Of a DNA stretch of 64,000 bases, positions 1 to 10,619 are shown piece after piece. A program made the translations under genes and the position numbers. Numbering within the stretch: position 1 is the stretch's first letter; every line of letters begins with the position of its first letter. Under the pieces are notes generated by a model. That model was not told the origin of the DNA, made no database searches, and saw only the letters and a list, made by a program, of their open reading frames with translations. This DNA comes from Bos javanicus (taxonomy: Eukaryota > Chordata > Mammalia > Artiodactyla > Bovidae): assembly GCF_032452875.1 (NCBI RefSeq), contig NC_083868.1:119796312-119860311 (forward strand). Reading direction: 5' to 3'.

Positions 1-156
1 TGTGTAGCCATTTGAATATTGAAGGTGGAAAGAAAAAGCCAGATTTCTGGCATTTTTTGCTTTATTATTTCATGAAAGGTAAAAACACAACTGAAACACA
101 GAAAAAATTTTGCACAGTGTATGGAGAAGGTGCTTTGACCAAATACAGTTTGTGAA

Positions 157-1253
157 GTGGTCAAAGTGATTTGCAAAGTTTCATGCTGGAGATTTCTCAC
201 TGGACATTGCTCCATGGATAGACCAGTTGAAGTTGATAGCAATCAAACTGAGACATTAATTGAGAATAATCAACATTATACCATGCAGGAGATAGCTGAC
301 ATACTCAAAATATCCAAATCAAGCATTGAAAATCATTTGTAGAATTGTGGTTATGTTATTCATCGCTTTGATGTTTGAGTTCCACATAAATTATGCAAAA
401 AATAAAATCCTTCTTGACAGTATCTCTGCATGTGATTCTCTATTTTAACCTAACAAACATGTTCCATTTTGAAAACAATTGTTATTGGTGATGAAAAGTA
501 GATATTGTACAGTAATGTGAAATGGAAGAGACTGTAGGGCAATTGAAATAAACCACCACCAGCCAAACCAAAGACCGGTCTTTGCCCAAAGAAGGAGTCC
601 TCTATTATGTGCTCCATCCTGAAAACTAAGCAATTAATTCCAACAAGTACTGCTCCCAATTAGACCAACTGAAAGCAGCACTTGATAAAAAATGTTAAGA
701 ACTAATCAACAGAAAATGCATAATCTTCCATTAAGATAGGGGCTTCCCTGGTAGCTCAGTCGGTAAAGCGTTTGCCTACAATGTTGGAGATCTGGGTTCA
801 ATCCCTGGGTCGAGAAGATCCCCTGGAGAAGGAAATGACAACCCACTCCAGTACTCTTTTCTGTAAAATCCCATGGACTGAGGAGCCTGGTAGGCTATAG
901 TTCGTGGGGTCTCAAAGAGTTGGACACGACTGAGCGACTTCACTTCACTTCCATCAAGATAACAGAAGACTGCATGTTTCTTTGATGGGCAGGCAAGAAC
1001 TGTTACAGCTTGGCTGAGAAGTTCTGATTTATCCACCATGTGCACCAGACATTGCACCTTTGGATTTCCATTTATTTTAGTCTTTTTGCAAAATTCTCTT
1101 AATGGGAAAAATTCAATTCCCTGGAAGACTGTAAAAGACACCTGGAACAGTTATTTGCTCAAAAAGATAAATAAGTTTTGGGAAGATAGAATTATGAAGT
1201 TGCCTAAAAAATGGAAGAAGGTAGTGAAACAAAATAGTGAATATGATCAATAA
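157..1253 (+). pseudogene. mariner transposase pseudogene
   Basis: Broken transposase gene of the mariner above. The cleanest block is 157-342, carrying the second DNA-binding helix-turn-helix (a QEIADILKIS-like helix). The Trp codon of the first catalytic block is a TAG stop near 499-501. Further stops follow through 340-740. The SINE at 739-947 interrupts it just before the second catalytic aspartate. The C-terminal end (about 1085-1253) still reads as a KFWEDRIMKLP-type mariner tail. No function is expected. Confidence 0.8.
739..947 (+). mobile_element. Bov-tA SINE inside mariner
   Basis: tRNA-derived head (ggcttccctggtagctcag) followed by the Bov-A body and a BovB-like tail (tggacacgactgagcgactt). 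It is flanked by a 14-bp target-site duplication, 725-738 and 948-961, differing at one base. No function is expected beyond being a retroposon copy; the tRNA-like head is a relic of an RNA polymerase III promoter. Confidence 0.92.
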
Positions 1254-1328
1254 AGTTCTTGGTGAAAATGAAAAATAGATCTTTTATTTTTACTTAAAAA
1301 GCTGAAGGAACTTTTGGATCAATCCAAT

Positions 1329-1628
1329 ATTAAAAAGCTTTAGGTGGAGAAAAGCAATAAGAAAGACTAGAAAATATGAATAACCTCAGTTTTGTCCAGA
1401 GAGAGCATTCATGGAAATGTGAATTACTGAATCAGTTATTGAATCAGTCCTTAGTGGGTTCCTGTAACAAAGCTCTTGTTGAGGTTATGTTACACTAATT
1501 CTTTGAAGTCATGACTTGCTGTGGTCAGCCGTTATTGGCTATGGTGATATTTATGGTACTCATTATAACATCAAATAAATTACACTAATCTCAGTTAAAA
1601 TATGGTAATTGGAAGTGTGTATGATAAT
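1329..1628. other. unassigned sequence between mariner and SINE
   Basis: I see no gene, RNA or repeat that I can name in this moderately AT-rich stretch. Confidence 0.5.
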
Positions 1629-1950
1629 TGGGCTTCCCTGACAGCTCAGTTGGTAAAGAATCCGCCTGCAATGCAGGAGACCCTGGTTTGATTCCTGGGT
1701 TTGGAAGATCCTCTGGAGAAGGGATAGGCTACCCACTCCAGTATTCTTGAGCTTCCCTTGTGGTTCAGCTGGTAAAGAACCTGCCTGCAATGTAGGAGAC
1801 CTGGGTTCAATCCCTGAGTTGGGAAGATCCCCTGGAGAAGGGAAAAGCTACCCTCTCCAGTATTCTGGCCTGGAGAATTCCATGGGCTGTATGAGGTTGC
1901 ATGGGGTTGCAAAGAGTTGGACATGACTGAGCGACTTTCACTCTTACTTA
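1629..1950 (+). mobile_element. dimeric Bov-tA SINE
   Basis: Two tRNA-headed units joined head to tail. The first (1629-1748) is a head plus a truncated body. The second (about 1749-1950) starts with agcttcccttgtggttcagc and carries the complete body and BovB-like tail. The same junction is common in ruminant dimeric Bov-tA copies, so it is read as one dimeric insertion rather than two events. Confidence 0.85.
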
Positions 1951-1969
1951 CCATTCTCATGATATAAAT

Positions 1970-2190
1970 AGGCTTCCCAGGTGGCACTAGTGGTAAAGAA
2001 GTTGCTTGCCAATGCAGGAGACATAGACATTTGACCCCTGGGTTGGGAAGATTCCCCAGAGGAGGGCATGGCAACCCATTCCAATATTCTTGCCTGGAGA
2101 ATTCCATGGACAGAGGAGCCTGGCGGGCTATGGTCCACAGGGTCACAAAGGGTCGGGCACAACTGAATTGACTTAGCACATAGATGCAGA
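1970..2190 (+). mobile_element. Bov-tA3-type SINE with short (AC)n tail
   Basis: Head ggcttcccaggtggcactag, the ccaatgcaggagacat variant typical of the Bov-tA3 group, then body and tail ending in a short CA repeat (about 2180-2200). I did not find a clear target-site duplication. Confidence 0.88.
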
Positions 2191-2199
2191 CACACACAC

Positions 2200-2614
2200 A
2201 CAGCTGTTGAGTACTGTGTTCTATTATAGAAATCTGTCATTCATTTAACCATCCCAGTTTCCTCTTTTCCACTGTCATGAACAAAGTAACTAAGAATATC
2301 TTCTGACTTTCAAGTGCAATTTCTCTAGGATATATACTCGAGAGTTATAGATTATGGAAATAATGAGTTATAGATTATATGTCAATTGAACTTTGTTTAC
2401 TGGTAAGAAATTATTTTCTAAAGTTTTATCAGTTTATATCTTCAGCACTTAGTCTCCAAATTCTTTCCAACATTTAATATTGTCATAATTCTTTTCTATT
2501 TTCAGTTGAATGAGTGTGGATGTGGCTTACCAATAAGCCCAAACATCCTTCAATAGATTTATTGACTGTATTTATTCTTTGTAAATTTCTGTTCTTAAGT
2601 TGGCAGCCCCTAGG
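2200..2614. other. unassigned sequence
   Basis: No recognisable gene or repeat family. A short open frame at 2514-2801 runs into the LTR below and is not a gene candidate. Confidence 0.45.
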
Positions 2615-3182
2615 AGGAGTTCTGGTCATCCATGCCTCATGGTTTTCATTCCCTCATGTAATTTCCTCACTTTGGGTGAGGGCTAGACCTAGTGATTTGC
2701 TTGTAACAAACAGAATTTTGTTTGTTACAAGTTTGTTTGCAAAAAATTTTGGAATGTTAATTCTGATATTAGCTTCCAAGAGACTGTGGCTTCCCTCTTG
2801 ATCACTCTCCCATTCCTTCACTCACTCACTCTCAGCAATGCCAGGGACCTTCCTGTGAGTTAACCCATGGAGGGGCCCTTGTGATAAACAATTGAAGAAG
2901 GTCCCTAGCCAATAGCAGTGAGGAACTGAGGCCCTCAGTCCTACAGACTCCAAGAACTACATCCTGCCAACAAGTCCAAAGCACAAGAGTGGTCAAGAAA
3001 GTGACTCCTTCCCCAGCAGTGCCTTCAGATGACACTGCAGCACCTCCTGACACCCGCTGCTTTGTGGGTGATGCTGGGTCAGACAGAGCTAAAGAAACTG
3101 TGAGATAACAAATGTTTGTAGCTTTATAGCTGTTGAGTTTTAAGGCAGTATTCATTATGCAGCAAATAGATCATTAGCACAA
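2615..3182 (+). mobile_element. MLT1-type MaLR LTR
   Basis: Ancient ERVL-MaLR solo LTR. It has the family landmarks in order: ctagtgatttgcttgtaaca, gaggaactgaggcc, a ccttccccag / cttcagatga block, gaaactgtgagataacaaat, and an ending like gcagcaaatagatcattagc. It is strongly diverged. It contains an unusual near-perfect palindrome at 2700-2731. Confidence 0.75.
2700..2731. repeat. 32-bp near-perfect palindrome
   Basis: 13-bp perfectly complementary arms (2700-2712 and 2719-2731; left arm cttgtaacaaaca) around a 6-nt centre of which two further pairs match. It lies inside the MLT1 LTR, where the left arm is the family-typical part. Confidence 0.9.
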
Positions 3183-3487
3183 TGACTTCTGAGACTGTTG
3201 GTTTCTTATGGCTGCATAGGATTTCTTTCTGTATTCTGAATACAGTCATTGTCAGTTCTAGGTGTTACATTGTGTTTCTCCAAAACTGTAACACTTTTTA
3301 TGTTATGACTTTTGAAGAATGACTCTGATAAAAGACTTTGTTATATGTATATTACATATGGTATAGATATTATACATATAAACATGCATATTACATTATC
3401 ATGTTATACATATTATATATGATTATAATATATTAAATATAATGTATATGAAAATACACACATCTTTTATCTTTTTAAATAATAAGA
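3183..3487. other. AT-rich spacer with TA-rich microsatellite-like tract
   Basis: About 3340-3470 is dominated by TA, TATA and ATTA runs. I see nothing else that I can name. Confidence 0.6.
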
Positions 3488-3880
3488 AATTCTCTCTTAA
3501 CCTGAAGTCATACAGATCCTCTTCTATACCATTTTATAAAAAGCTGTGTAGATTTTCTTTTAATGTCTTTAACCCACTCAAGGTTGCTTTTCATATGTTA
3601 TGTGAGTTATGAACCATTTTAATTGATTTTCCATTTGGGAAACTGCCATCTCAGCCGTTTATTAAATAAGTCATCTTTATTTATTGTCTATGTCATCTTT
3701 CTCCACTAATCTGCAATTCCAGATTTATTGTTTCTCATATATTCATGTTTGTTTTGGGTTTACTCCATTGCTTTACTTTCCTCTTTCTGTGTCAATACCA
3801 CAGAATTTAATCTTAATAATTTTATAGTCAGTTTTGATATCTGTTGGGGTGACTGCCCCATATAATTCTTTAAGAGGTTT
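3488..3880 (-). mobile_element. ancient L1 ORF2 fragment, antisense
   Basis: Reads as the reverse complement of a degraded L1 ORF2 C-terminal region, with blocks resembling the usual antisense L1 wording (cattgctttactttc, gtcaataccacagaattt, tttatagtcagttttgatat). Boundaries are approximate. Confidence 0.55.
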
Positions 3881-4744
3881 TTCATTAAATCTACCTCTTT
3901 GCTTAACCATTTAAAATCTCAAAACAACTTGCTAACTTGTGTATTAATTTAATCTTATCTTTGCCTGTCAAGTTGCATTTGTTTTGCTATGAACAGGAAC
4001 CATTTACATTACTATGGACAGCAAATACCTGATACCCAACAGGTCTGCATAAGGTAAATCTCTACAGGGAAGTAAACCATCTAAACATAATCAAACATGC
4101 ACAGCATCATAGAATAAGATAATCGCAAAGGACTGACTACACATGCCAAGAATCTCATTGAATAGACACCTAGTAGTCTCTTTTGCTTAAAAATTCACAA
4201 TTCTTTGTTATAGTCCCTTCCCCAAACCTTGTCATCATAAATAACTTTTCTCCCAAGATTATTAATCACAAAATGAATTGTCCCATATGGGTTGTGGTTA
4301 CTATTTACACAGGTGCAGTAAGAATAATAAACCATGTAGACCTCCTTGAGATACTTTGCAAATGCAGAAGTACACAGTAGTAAGTGGCCACTACAGACAT
4401 AGAGATAATCTCTGGAAATTTTCATGAGGAATCTCAGGTTGGACTTTTAAAACTTTCTATTTTGGGTATTGTAAACCCTCTCAAAACTTCTCCACTGAAT
4501 TTTATCTGCTACATATAGAAACTTGGGGCAATTTCCCTTTTATGAAGGTTCCCCGAATTTGCTAAGTTTCTTAACTTGACAGGAGTTGTCCTTCCTTACT
4601 ACCTGTAAGACTAGAAACCCATTAGTCCGCTACCTTGCCAGTATTCCTTGGAGGTCAGTGACTTATAACTGACTGAATGAAAGTCATTCTGAACTATGCT
4701 ACTGAAGGTAAGGTCTTGCTTATATAATCAGTTTGTGCAATTAT
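3881..4744. other. unassigned sequence
   Basis: No gene or named repeat recognised. It may be part of one old insertion continuing beyond the SINE at 4758. Confidence 0.4.
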
Positions 4745-4757
4745 ATGCTAATAAAGG

Positions 4758-4978
4758 GGGCTTCCCAGGTGGCCCTATTGGTAAATAACCTGCCTGCCAA
4801 TACAGGAGATACAAGAGATAAGGGTTCGATCCCTGGGTCTGGAAGATCCCCTGGAGGAGGGCATTGCAACCCACTCCAGTGATCTTGCCTGGAGAATCCC
4901 ATGGATGGAGGAGCCTGGCTGGCAACAGGATCGCAAAGAGTCAGACATGACTGAAGCGACTTAGCATGCATACATACC
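4758..4978 (+). mobile_element. Bov-tA3-type SINE
   Basis: Head ggcttcccaggtggccctat, body and tail gactgaagcgacttagcatg. A target-site duplication close to tgctaataaagg lies at 4746-4757 and about 4980-4992 (the right copy carries two extra bases). Confidence 0.9.
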
Positions 4979-4992
4979 TGCTAATATAAAGG

Positions 4993-6018
4993 AGGACAGA
5001 TTATACTTGAACTTCTGCAAATGACTCTTGCCATAGAAAGGATTCCTACTAAGAGTTTCTGAACTCTGTTTACTGAGAAGCAGACATCATTTTAAAATGT
5101 TTCATCTTAATTTGCAAAGCAATCTATTTAATTTAGTTAGAGACAATTTAAAAGGAGAAAAGATTTCTTCATACAGTATTTTTTTTAAAAAAGCACTAAA
5201 ATGGCATCAACAGTATTCTAAACAAAAAACCATGACAAAAATGTTCTAATCAGTTCAATGGATGCTGCTTAATTAATTCTTATCTGCTGAATTTAGGTCA
5301 GTAGACTGGATTTCATGAAACCTTTTACCTTTGGACCAAAAATGTTCTTTTAATACTGACTCAGTCCAGTGGAATGGACTGAAAGTTATCTAAGCAAAAT
5401 CAGCTCAGTAACTTGTACCCAAGAGTCTATTCTTTGTCAATTGTTTCGAGTATCTTGAACAATCCTTTTCAAGAGGTTCTCATACTTCTCTTGTTGAAGA
5501 CATAAAACCCAAGTCTATAACTTGCAGCAGAACTCTCAGGCACAAATTTAAGGATATCAAAAATTATCTGTAGATGATACACACTTAATGATGGTGGTTC
5601 ATTTATAACTGAAAATAGTAATAGAATGAAGGAGAGTAATATTCTCTAATTGAGCATAATAAATGTCTATTTTGTAAATCTAGTCTTTCCCTTGAGGGTA
5701 AAAATGTAATGTTTAGAAAGAACATTGAGACAGCTCTTGGGCTTTCTTATAAAACGTTCAAATTTAACCTAAGGAAGACTGAGTGTCTCTCCTGGTTTAA
5801 TAACTCTTTTCATATAGCTCTTCCATTGTGGATCTAATTAAGAAATAAGATCCAAATATATATTCAACCTTGGGAAAGCAAATAAAAGTTATCACAGGAA
5901 CTATGAGCATTTGACTAAGACAGATAGGATCATGAATGCCTGAAAAACAGCACTGTTATCAATTTAATGGATGTGACAGTACAGCATCTAAAAATAAACA
6001 TACAAGGAAAAAGTACTA
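4993..6018. other. unassigned AT-rich sequence
   Basis: No gene or repeat family recognised over about 1 kb. Confidence 0.4.
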
Positions 6019-6130
6019 TTGTAAGGAATCTTAACTCTTTCACCAAGAAAGAAACTGTTTCTTCTTAATTCTCAATTGTGAGGAATCTTGACTCTTTGAT
6101 CAAGAAAAACTGCTTCTTGTTAATTCTCAA
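6019..6130. repeat. two-unit tandem duplication, unit about 56 bp
   Basis: Units 6019-6075 and 6076-6130 align along their whole length (both begin ttgt-aggaatctt and end ttaattctcaa), with scattered substitutions and one small gap. It is an old local duplication, not a known family. Confidence 0.85.
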
Positions 6131-6240
6131 GGGCATGGTAAAGATAATATAAAACACAGACAGAGCTTCTTGTGAGGCACTATCTCTGCCATCTATGTAG
6201 ATTACATAGAAGGGAAAGAATGACTTCTTATATTTTAGCT

Positions 6241-6433
6241 AAGGGTTGTGAATCTTTCCTACAAATGGCAAGATAGTAAATATTTTAGGATTTCTGGGCC
6301 ATAGAGTCTGTTACAACTCAACTCTGTTGTTACAGCATGAAAACAGCCATAGGCAATATGTAAATGAATGGTTTGGCTGTGTTCTGATAAAAGTTTATTT
6401 ACAAACAGGTGAAAGGCCAGATTATTGCCCATG
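6241..6433 (-). mobile_element. hAT-type non-autonomous DNA transposon fossil
   Basis: Carries the block gatagtaaatattttaggat, then the ccatag...gtaaatgaatgg and aaaagtttatttacaaacag blocks in the order of a widespread mammalian hAT-derived MER element. It is the same family as 8446-8779 in opposite orientation. I do not assign the exact MER name. Confidence 0.65.
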
Positions 6434-6467
6434 AAATATCATTCACTGCCCCATTGTTTTAAGTGAA

Positions 6468-6940
6468 GGCTTTACCTTGTGGCCGGAGAAGGCAATGGCA
6501 CCCCACTCCAGTACTCTTGCCTGGAAAATCCCATGGACAGAGGAGCCTGGTAGGCTGCAGTCCACGGGGTTGCTAAGAGTCGGACACGACTGAGCGACTT
6601 CACTTTCACTTTTCACTTTCCTGCATTGGAGAAGGAAATGGCAACCCACTCCAGTGTTCCTGCCTAGAGAATCCCAGGGACGGGGGAGCCTGGTGGGCTG
6701 CCATCTATAGGGTCACCCAGAGTCGGACACGACTGATGCAACTTAGCAGTTACCTTGTGGCTCAGCTGGTAAAGAATCTGCCTGCAATGCGGGAGACCTG
6801 GGTTTGATCCCTGTGTTGAGAAGATCCCCTGGAGAAGGGAATGGCTACCCACTCCAGTATTCTGGCCTGGAGAATTCCATGTACTATATAGTCCATGGGG
6901 TTGCAAAGAATTGGACATGACTGAGCAACTTTCACTTAAT
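6468..6940 (+). mobile_element. Bov-tA SINE split by a Bov-A2
   Basis: The head fragment (about 6468-6483) and the body (6762-6940) are separated by the Bov-A2 at 6484-6749. The rejoined order head, ctcagctggtaaagaatctg, body, gactgagcaactttcactt is that of a standard Bov-tA. Confidence 0.85.
6484..6749 (+). mobile_element. Bov-A2 SINE (dimer) nested in Bov-tA
   Basis: Two Bov-A units joined by the cacttttcactttcctgcat-type linker. It is flanked by a perfect 12-bp target-site duplication ttaccttgtggc at 6472-6483 and 6750-6761, which is sequence of the older Bov-tA. Confidence 0.92.
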
Positions 6941-7072
6941 CAGAAAATCAAGGAGGTGAACTCATAAAAACAAAGTGTGAATTATAATACATTTCATACC
7001 TTGGGGTTTTCAGAATCATGCACTATAAATCAAAGCAAATAAACTCATGCCTTAGTGATACAAACCTCCTGT

Positions 7073-7271
7073 TGTTTTTTAATAGCTAAATCATATCCTG
7101 AATCTTCTGTGATCCCGTGGACTGCCAGGCTCCTCTGTCCATGGGATTTCCCAGGCAATACTAGAGTGGGTTGCCATTTCCTTTTCCAGAGGATCTTCCC
7201 AACCCAGGGATGGAACCTGAGTCTCTTGCATTGCAGGCAGATTTTTTACCATTGAGCCACCAGACAAGCCC
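7073..7271 (-). mobile_element. Bov-tA SINE
   Basis: Reverse-orientation copy: BovB-like tail at the left, tRNA head (ccattgagccaccagacaag) at the right. The 13-bp target-site duplications at 7060-7072 and 7272-7284 differ at one base. A T-rich stretch follows the left duplication and represents the 3' tail. Confidence 0.88.
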
Positions 7272-7284
7272 ATAAACCTCCTGT

Positions 7285-7653
7285 AGAATATACAAATAAG
7301 AAGCAAAAATATATAAAAATAAATTAGTCTTTGATGAATGTTAAAATATTTTATCTCATTTAGAAAATATCTATATAAGAATTACCTATTAATTTGCTCA
7401 ATTTAACATTAATCTAAGTTTTAAATACTACAATGAACACATTATAAATTACTAGTGATATAGAAATTCCTTAGCATAATGACTTAATTTAGTTAAATAC
7501 AAACATATTTTTCATACTCTTAATATTGTATAGGAGTGTTAGCTTATTTGATCTGTAGTCCAAATTCAATATGAGTTTAGGATTTTTAGACTAACATTTT
7601 TTATGTGATAAAAATCCAAGTGAAACAAAAGGTATGGTTGTGTAATACTTAAC
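7285..7653. other. AT-rich unassigned sequence
   Basis: No gene or repeat recognised. Confidence 0.5.
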
Positions 7654-7668
7654 TGAGCCACCAGTGAA

Positions 7669-7854
7669 GTGAAAATCATTCAGTCGTGTCTGACCCCATC
7701 CCATGGACTATACAGTCCATGGAATTCTCCAGGCCAGGATACTGGAGTGGATAGCCATTCCCTTCTCTCGGGGATCTTCCCAACCCAGGGATTGAACCCA
7801 GGTCTCCCGCATTGCAGGCAGATTCTTTACCATCTGAGCCACCAGGGAAGCCTA
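7669..7854 (-). mobile_element. Bov-tA SINE
   Basis: Reverse-orientation copy with a perfect 15-bp target-site duplication tgagccaccagtgaa at 7654-7668 and 7855-7869. The target itself resembles the head of another SINE (gagccaccag), so the site may be an older SINE scrap. Confidence 0.92.
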
Positions 7855-7869
7855 TGAGCCACCAGTGAA

Positions 7870-8445
7870 ACTCATTAATCAGAAAGAAACAAAGCTATTA
7901 ATTTTTTAATTAAAAACTTTAAACTAGTCTCCTTTTCAAAATGTTTCTGTGCTAGCAATTTTTGTAAGAATGACTTTTTAAAAAGTCTAGGTCATTTAAA
8001 ATGTTAGCAGTTTAATTCTTATTTTCTGGGACTTTTAGAAAAATATTTTATTTTGCAAATGTGCTTGTTTATCTCAATAAACCAACCCCAACACATTTCT
8101 TTTAATTTGAGACAAATAGTACAATTTCATTGAAAGCTTTCAGAAGTAGGAAAACAGTGAGACGTAAAGGCATTGTTTAAATATACACAAAGATCCTTAC
8201 AGATAAACAGACAAAAAGAAAGCACATAGCATCAGTTATTCAACTTCACACGTAGGTCAAAGTAAACACAAACATAAAACCACATTGTTTCCCACACCCA
8301 AGAGCTTTCTTCCCAATGAATGAATACAGAAATTTAAAATCAATTTGAACTCAAACAATTAATCAGTAAGACTAATAATTTAGATTTTCTTTTCTCTCAT
8401 CTAACACAGTGGACATCTAATATCATTCAACAGTAATGACTAGAA
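7870..8445. other. unassigned AT-rich sequence
   Basis: No gene or repeat recognised. Confidence 0.45.
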
Positions 8446-8779
8446 CAGAGGTTGGAAAACCATAGTCTGTGAGCCAGATTGGGTCACTGCATATTTTTTT
8501 ATCACTCACATAAAACAGATTTTACATTTTCAAGTGATTGGGAAAAAAATCAAAGTAATATTTTCTGACAAATGAAAATTGTAAGATTTTCATCCCTATA
8601 CATAGTTGTTTTATGTATACATACTTGGCATACAGTCATGCCTATGCATTTGCATAATGTTTATGGTTGCTTTAATACTACAGTGGCCAAACTGAGTAGT
8701 TGAAGAAGAAATTATATGACTCTCAAAACCTAAAATATTTACTATCTGGCCTTTTACAAAAGCTGTTTGCTGACCTGTG
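8446..8779 (+). mobile_element. hAT-type non-autonomous DNA transposon fossil
   Basis: Terminal inverted repeats are visible: cagaggttggaaaacca at the left and the complement of cacaggtcagcaaacag at the right. Internal blocks ctaaaatatttactatctgg and ttttacaaaagctgtttgc are shared with the copy at 6241-6433. The flanking 8-mers (gactagaa, tataagaa) may be a decayed target-site duplication. Confidence 0.68.
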
Positions 8780-8787
8780 TATAAGAA

Positions 8788-9189
8788 CACAGAATAAGTT
8801 CCCAATCATTGCTGCCACCAATGGGGAATAACTTACCAGTTATATGAAAATCAGAAAAAAAATCATGACAAATTCAAAGCAGGGGGAAAAATCTACAGAA
8901 ATAATAAACCGTTAAAACTTCTGTTGCCACTTGGGATTCACACTGAGTCAAGAACCATGTTCTCTGACCTAAGCAGCCCATGATATTCACTTCTCTGGTA
9001 AAGCAGTTTATCTATCTCTGTTAGGTGAATCCATTGGGCATCTCTGTGGATGATCTCCAAACCTTAGAGGATAACTTTTAAAGCATAGAATTAATACAAA
9101 GGTATTTAGAACTTTTTATTGAACTTGACCAGTAAGACACAAAACCCTGTTTTCAACAGGACCATTTTACATTAATGTTCCATGAAATT
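8788..9189. other. unassigned sequence
   Basis: No gene or repeat recognised. Confidence 0.45.
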
Positions 9190-10450
9190 GACTATAGTTC
9201 TCTTTTTTTGAGGTCTTTATCAGATTTAGATATTAATATTATATTTGGTTTGCAAAAATTCAGAAATTGCTTTATGTTCTGAAACAGTTCAAGTTGAGCA
9301 TTTTAGTAGTATCTAGTCTATAAAGGTTTTGTAGAATTTCTCTGTGAAATCATTTGAGTCTGGTGCCTTTATATATTAATAAATAGTTGCTTTAATAGCT
9401 TTTTCTAGTTTTTCTATGCCAATTGGTCTATTTAAACTTTCTATTTCTACTGTGATCAATTTTGTTAAATTGCTTTTCATAGAAAAGTACACATTTCATT
9501 TTGTTTGCACTTAATTACAGAGATTGGTCATACATATGCACATACACACATATGTGAATGTGTATGCATGTATATTTATAGGCACACATATTGCAAATAA
9601 GGGCTTCCCTGTGAATCATATGGTAAAGAATCTGCCTGCAGTGTGGGAGAACCAGATTGGATCCCTGGGTCAGGAAGATCCCTTGGAGAAGGGAATGCTT
9701 ACCCACTCCAGTATTCTTGCCTGGAGAATTCCATGGACAGAGGAGCCTGACTGGCTGTTGTCCATGGGGTAACAAAGAGTTGGACATGACTGAGTGACTA
9801 ACAGATACGTAGGCTATAAATGTGCATGTACATGCATGTGTGTATATACATATATATATATATGTATACTAGCTCTGCTTCAATGGTTATTTCCCACTTA
9901 TTTCCTATTTTCTGTATTTATGCTTGCTCTCATCTTTTTGAAATTAGGTTAGCTAATGGTTTATTTACTTTGTTGAATGTTTTCAAAAACTATCACTATT
10001 TCTACTATTTTTCTAATTTCTTCCTTATGGATTTCTGTTTTTATCTTTAAAATTTTCCCTTTTATGCTTTCTTTTGGTTGATTCTGTGTTCTTTTTTAAT
10101 GTTTTGAGTTTGGAAATATTATCATATCATTTTTATTGATACACATGTGAAAAGTTGTAGATTTTCTTCAAATCACTGCTTTTATTATATCATAGATTTT
10201 GGTATAGTACTTTCATTGTAAGTATAATTAACATTTTTATTATCAGTATGTTCTAGAAAAAAAGTCTATAATTTCAGATTCCCCCCTCATTTTTATCCAT
10301 GAGTTGTTTAATATAGAGTTTTATTTGAACTGTAGGTAGAAAAATTTGTTTTTTTGTTTTGGATTTGGGGTATTTTGTTCTGTTTTAATTTTTATTTTAT
10401 TACATTGCAGTTAGAAAACATTATTTATATTATTTTAATTTTATCTTTTT
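9190..10450 (-). mobile_element. ancient L1 ORF2, antisense, interrupted by SINE
   Basis: Two blocks (about 9190-9520 and 9872-10450) read as reverse-complement degraded L1 ORF2, for example gtttctatttctactgtgat-like and ttatggatttctgtttttat-like text. Between them sit TA/TG-rich microsatellite sequence and a Bov-tA at 9601-9810. Long decay with no open frame on the coding strand. Confidence 0.55.
9601..9810 (+). mobile_element. Bov-tA SINE in old L1
   Basis: Head gggcttccctgtgaatcata, body, tail ggacatgactgagtgactaa. CA/TG/TA-rich simple sequence lies on both sides (about 9530-9600 and 9811-9872), which obscures any target-site duplication. Confidence 0.88.
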
Positions 10451-10519
10451 ATATTGTTTCAATTTTATGAAAATCTCAAAAACTGGAGCAGGGAAAAGCA
10501 AATCCATTATGCCATACCT

Positions 10520-10619
10520 GAATCCCAGATCCACAGGATCCAGGAGCATTAAAAAAATGTTGTTTTATACCATGAAGCTTTGGAGTGGTTTGTCACTGTG
10601 TAAGAGCTAACCGGAACAT
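10520..10619 (+). mobile_element. 3' end of an MLT1-type MaLR LTR
   Basis: The last about 100 bp resemble the MLT1 end: aaaatgttgttttataccat, then ggagtggtttgtcactgtg and agctaaccggaacatg. The 5' part is not recognisable. Confidence 0.45.

Larger units (their letters stand above)
1..1328 (+). mobile_element. mariner-family DNA transposon, 5' end outside window, split by a SINE
   Basis: Tc1/mariner cut-and-paste element. Translating piecewise gives a mariner-like transposase: an N-terminal helix-turn-helix region (about 157-342), a TGDEKW-like first catalytic block (481-501), a HQDN-like second block (952-963), a PP-x-x-PDIAP-x-DF third block (1033-1068) and a short C-terminal part to a stop near 1253. 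The second and third aspartates (codons 958-960 and 1063-1065) are exactly 34 residues apart, the mariner D34D spacing. The right terminal inverted repeat lies at about 1301-1328 (gaacttttggatcaatccaa-like). The left end is beyond the window. The coding region has many stops and frameshifts and is dead. A Bov-tA SINE occupies 739-947. The subfamily is not assigned. Confidence 0.85.

Noticed and set aside
157..342. Short open frame with a helix-turn-helix, as a possible host DNA-binding protein
   Set aside because: It is continuous in position and frame with further mariner transposase blocks (GDEK, HQD, D34D spacing) and has stops on both sides.
739..790. tRNA-like heads of the SINEs as tRNA genes
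   Set aside because: Every such head is followed by a Bov-A body and BovB-like tail, and none has an intact cloverleaf with flanking independence; they are tRNA-derived SINE promoters.
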